Assembly: GCA_020226215.1 (NCBI GenBank)
Contig: CM035232.1
Span: forward strand, 58,413,220 to 58,477,219
From: Sindora glabra
Taxonomy: Eukaryota; Streptophyta; Magnoliopsida; Fabales; Fabaceae
DNA: 64,000 nt
Direction: 5' to 3'
This document shows positions 62,141 through 64,000 of the stretch, piece by piece; position 1 is the first letter of the stretch, and each line of letters opens with the position of its first letter. The notes beneath the pieces were generated by a model. It worked only from the letters and a program-made list of their open reading frames with translations. It did no database searches and was not told where the DNA came from. The position numbers and the translations under genes were made by a program.

Positions 62141-64000
62141 AAATTGCCTCCTACTGACAAATGGGCGTTTAACCAAAATTAAAATTTGAAAAATCAAACA
62201 GAGCATATGACTTCGTCAGGGTCGTAGCCATAGGTGCTTTCAATTAAAGGGCATAAATAAGGGGGATTAAATAACTCCCATCTCACATAAAATTTGGTTT
62301 AAATACACTTTCTTCTCTCCATTTTTAAAATTCTACATATTCTTTCCTTTCATTAGCATTTTCATGGCAAATTGCTCCTTCTGGCGGTCCTCCATTGGAA
62401 TTTTCCATAGAATGATGACATCATCAATATTTTAGAATATTTAATGTCAAAAATACCCTTAACATAACCGAATAGTTAAACTTTTAAAATATTAAATATC
62501 TTAATTTTAACTTATTTAAATACTTATCATTAAAATAATTATCGAAACACAACAAACCTTATTTTTTTCTTATGCTATATCACATCTTTCTTTTATAACT
62601 CTTTAATAATTATCTATTTATTTAAAAGATAATGATAATTTGAATAATGTAACATTTTCATTTATTTACTTATTTATATTTTATAAATTTATTTTAACTA
62701 ATAAGTAATTATCAATTAAATAGAATTATTTATTGCAATATTTTTCAAAGAAAATCAAGGCATTTATGAAATCTATAGAATTTAAATTTTTAAATAGGTA
62801 ACAAAGTCATACCAATAACTTAGTATAGGAAATTAAATCAAACTAATAACAAACCCACCTAAAACTAGAATAAGATCAAACTATAAATTTAATAATCTTT
62901 TAAGAATATTTTATTTCTCATTTTACCAATATTTGGTGGCAAGAGAGTACATGAGGAGATTTGTTACATTCAAAGTGGAGTTCCATTTCTGCATTGTTGT
63001 TGATAAAGATGTTGAGTTAGCCATCACATATTAGAGTAATGAGAATTGTGCCACCCATATTTCCACCCATATTAGACCTAAACAAAGTTTTGGATAGTAG
63101 CCCTCCTATGAGAAAGGATTAACAGCAAGGGGTTGCACCTGCTACACCATTCTTGAATGTATAGGATCTAAACATCCCTATAAAGCTTATTGACTTGTAC
63201 TTATAGAGCTTATTGCACCCCCTATGATCTTGCTATTGTCCTTGAGATTTGAGAGTATATTCCAAATCCACCTATTGAGGTGTATAATCCTCCAACAGCT
63301 ATAAACCTCCAGTGATAACACGTAAACCCCTATTGTTCCAATTGATCAAGTTGCTAATCCTATAGTAATTCTTATAAATGATTCTACTCATGAGTCTAAT
63401 CCTACAATGGACACATGCTCTTACAATTCTCTAACTAGAGACACTACGGAGACTATGATTTGCTTTTTTGAGCCATCAATGAATAGTTAGCCTGACAAAT
63501 GTTCACTTTTCTTTACTTTTTAGACCTACTAACCCATTTTGTTTATATGTATAGATCTCAATCTAATCAAGTATGTTTATATGCTGATGCTTCACTTTAT
63601 TCATTCTTTTGAGATAATTTATGTATAAACTTTTGGATATGACAATGTATATGATGTCTATTACTACATGTCTAATTTGTTTGTTGCATCTATTTAAAAA
63701 GCCAAGGTGAAACATAAAAATGGATTTTGAAATATTTTGTGGCATTGACAAAACAAAATTTTCCCCACCAAAGGCAAATAGATATTTTATATAAATGAAT
63801 TTTAGATGTTATATTAAAAGTATTTAATTAATTTCTAAGAATTTTTTAATTTTTATTAATTTGATTTTATTCTAATTAAACTTCTAAAAGGTTTTTTTAT
63901 TAAGATTTCAAAAAAATTTCTTCTAAAATATCTTTTAGTTTCTTGAGAAATTTTAAGAAAATGAAACTTTGAAAAATTTGAAAATCTATTTAAGTCTTTT
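62141..64000. other. Unassigned DNA to the window end
   Basis: Mostly AT-rich. A less AT-rich part at 62930-63520 gives short stretches with prolines (IQIHLLRCI, NPTMDTC) that could be a very old retroelement relic, but no domain can be named. Confidence 0.4.

Noticed and set aside
62930..63520. Old Copia or Gag relic
   Set aside because: Short proline-containing peptides only; no diagnostic motif in any frame.

Overview
This looks like nuclear DNA from a flowering plant, most likely a dicot. It is very AT-rich, has typical plant GT-AG introns, carries one intact plant-type pentatricopeptide-repeat (PPR) gene, and is otherwise built almost entirely of nested plant transposable elements. I could not identify the species. 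No bacterial gene, CRISPR array, tRNA or rRNA gene was recognised.

Left third (1-17797): a decayed CACTA (En/Spm) DNA transposon on the minus strand. Its right terminus and subterminal hairpin repeats are at 17172-17797, its TNP2-type transposase relic at 11594-14874 and 2019-2340, and its second (Transposase_24-type) gene at 942-1865 with recognisable introns. A 9.25-kb Ty1/Copia retrotransposon (2341-11593, minus, duplicated GATCC target) is inserted inside the transposase gene. A related LTR fragment in the opposite orientation occupies 1-680.

Middle (20895-44737): a large plus-strand LTR element with Tat-like features, namely a Tat/Ogre-like primer site and a 3' array of ~64-bp tandem repeats. 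I see no gag-pol in it. An Athila-type Ty3/Gypsy element (29058-40776, minus, target duplication CCAAT) lies inside the tandem array.

The main discovery candidate is here. The Athila element carries, after pol where an env-like gene would sit, a two-part module: an unrecognised Cys-containing ORF (33056-33660) and a complete 225-codon LOG-like ORF (32048-32725; LOG enzymes activate cytokinins). A diverged copy of the whole module, including the noncoding DNA downstream, lies in the older host element on the other strand (about 23760-26930). Both LOG copies have lost the signature phosphoribohydrolase loop.

Right third (44738-64000): miniature inverted-repeat elements (MITEs), a CAY microsatellite, a fragmented L1-type LINE (46440-52950), the PPR gene (54492-56801, minus; apparently the only ordinary host gene), a 119-bp AT microsatellite and further MITEs. 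The rest is AT-rich DNA in which I recognise no gene.

Most premature stops in the Copia, Athila and CACTA reading frames are CAA/CGA/TGG codons changed by C-to-T or G-to-A, as expected from decay of methylated silenced elements. Sequence comparisons and counts were made by eye and are approximate.
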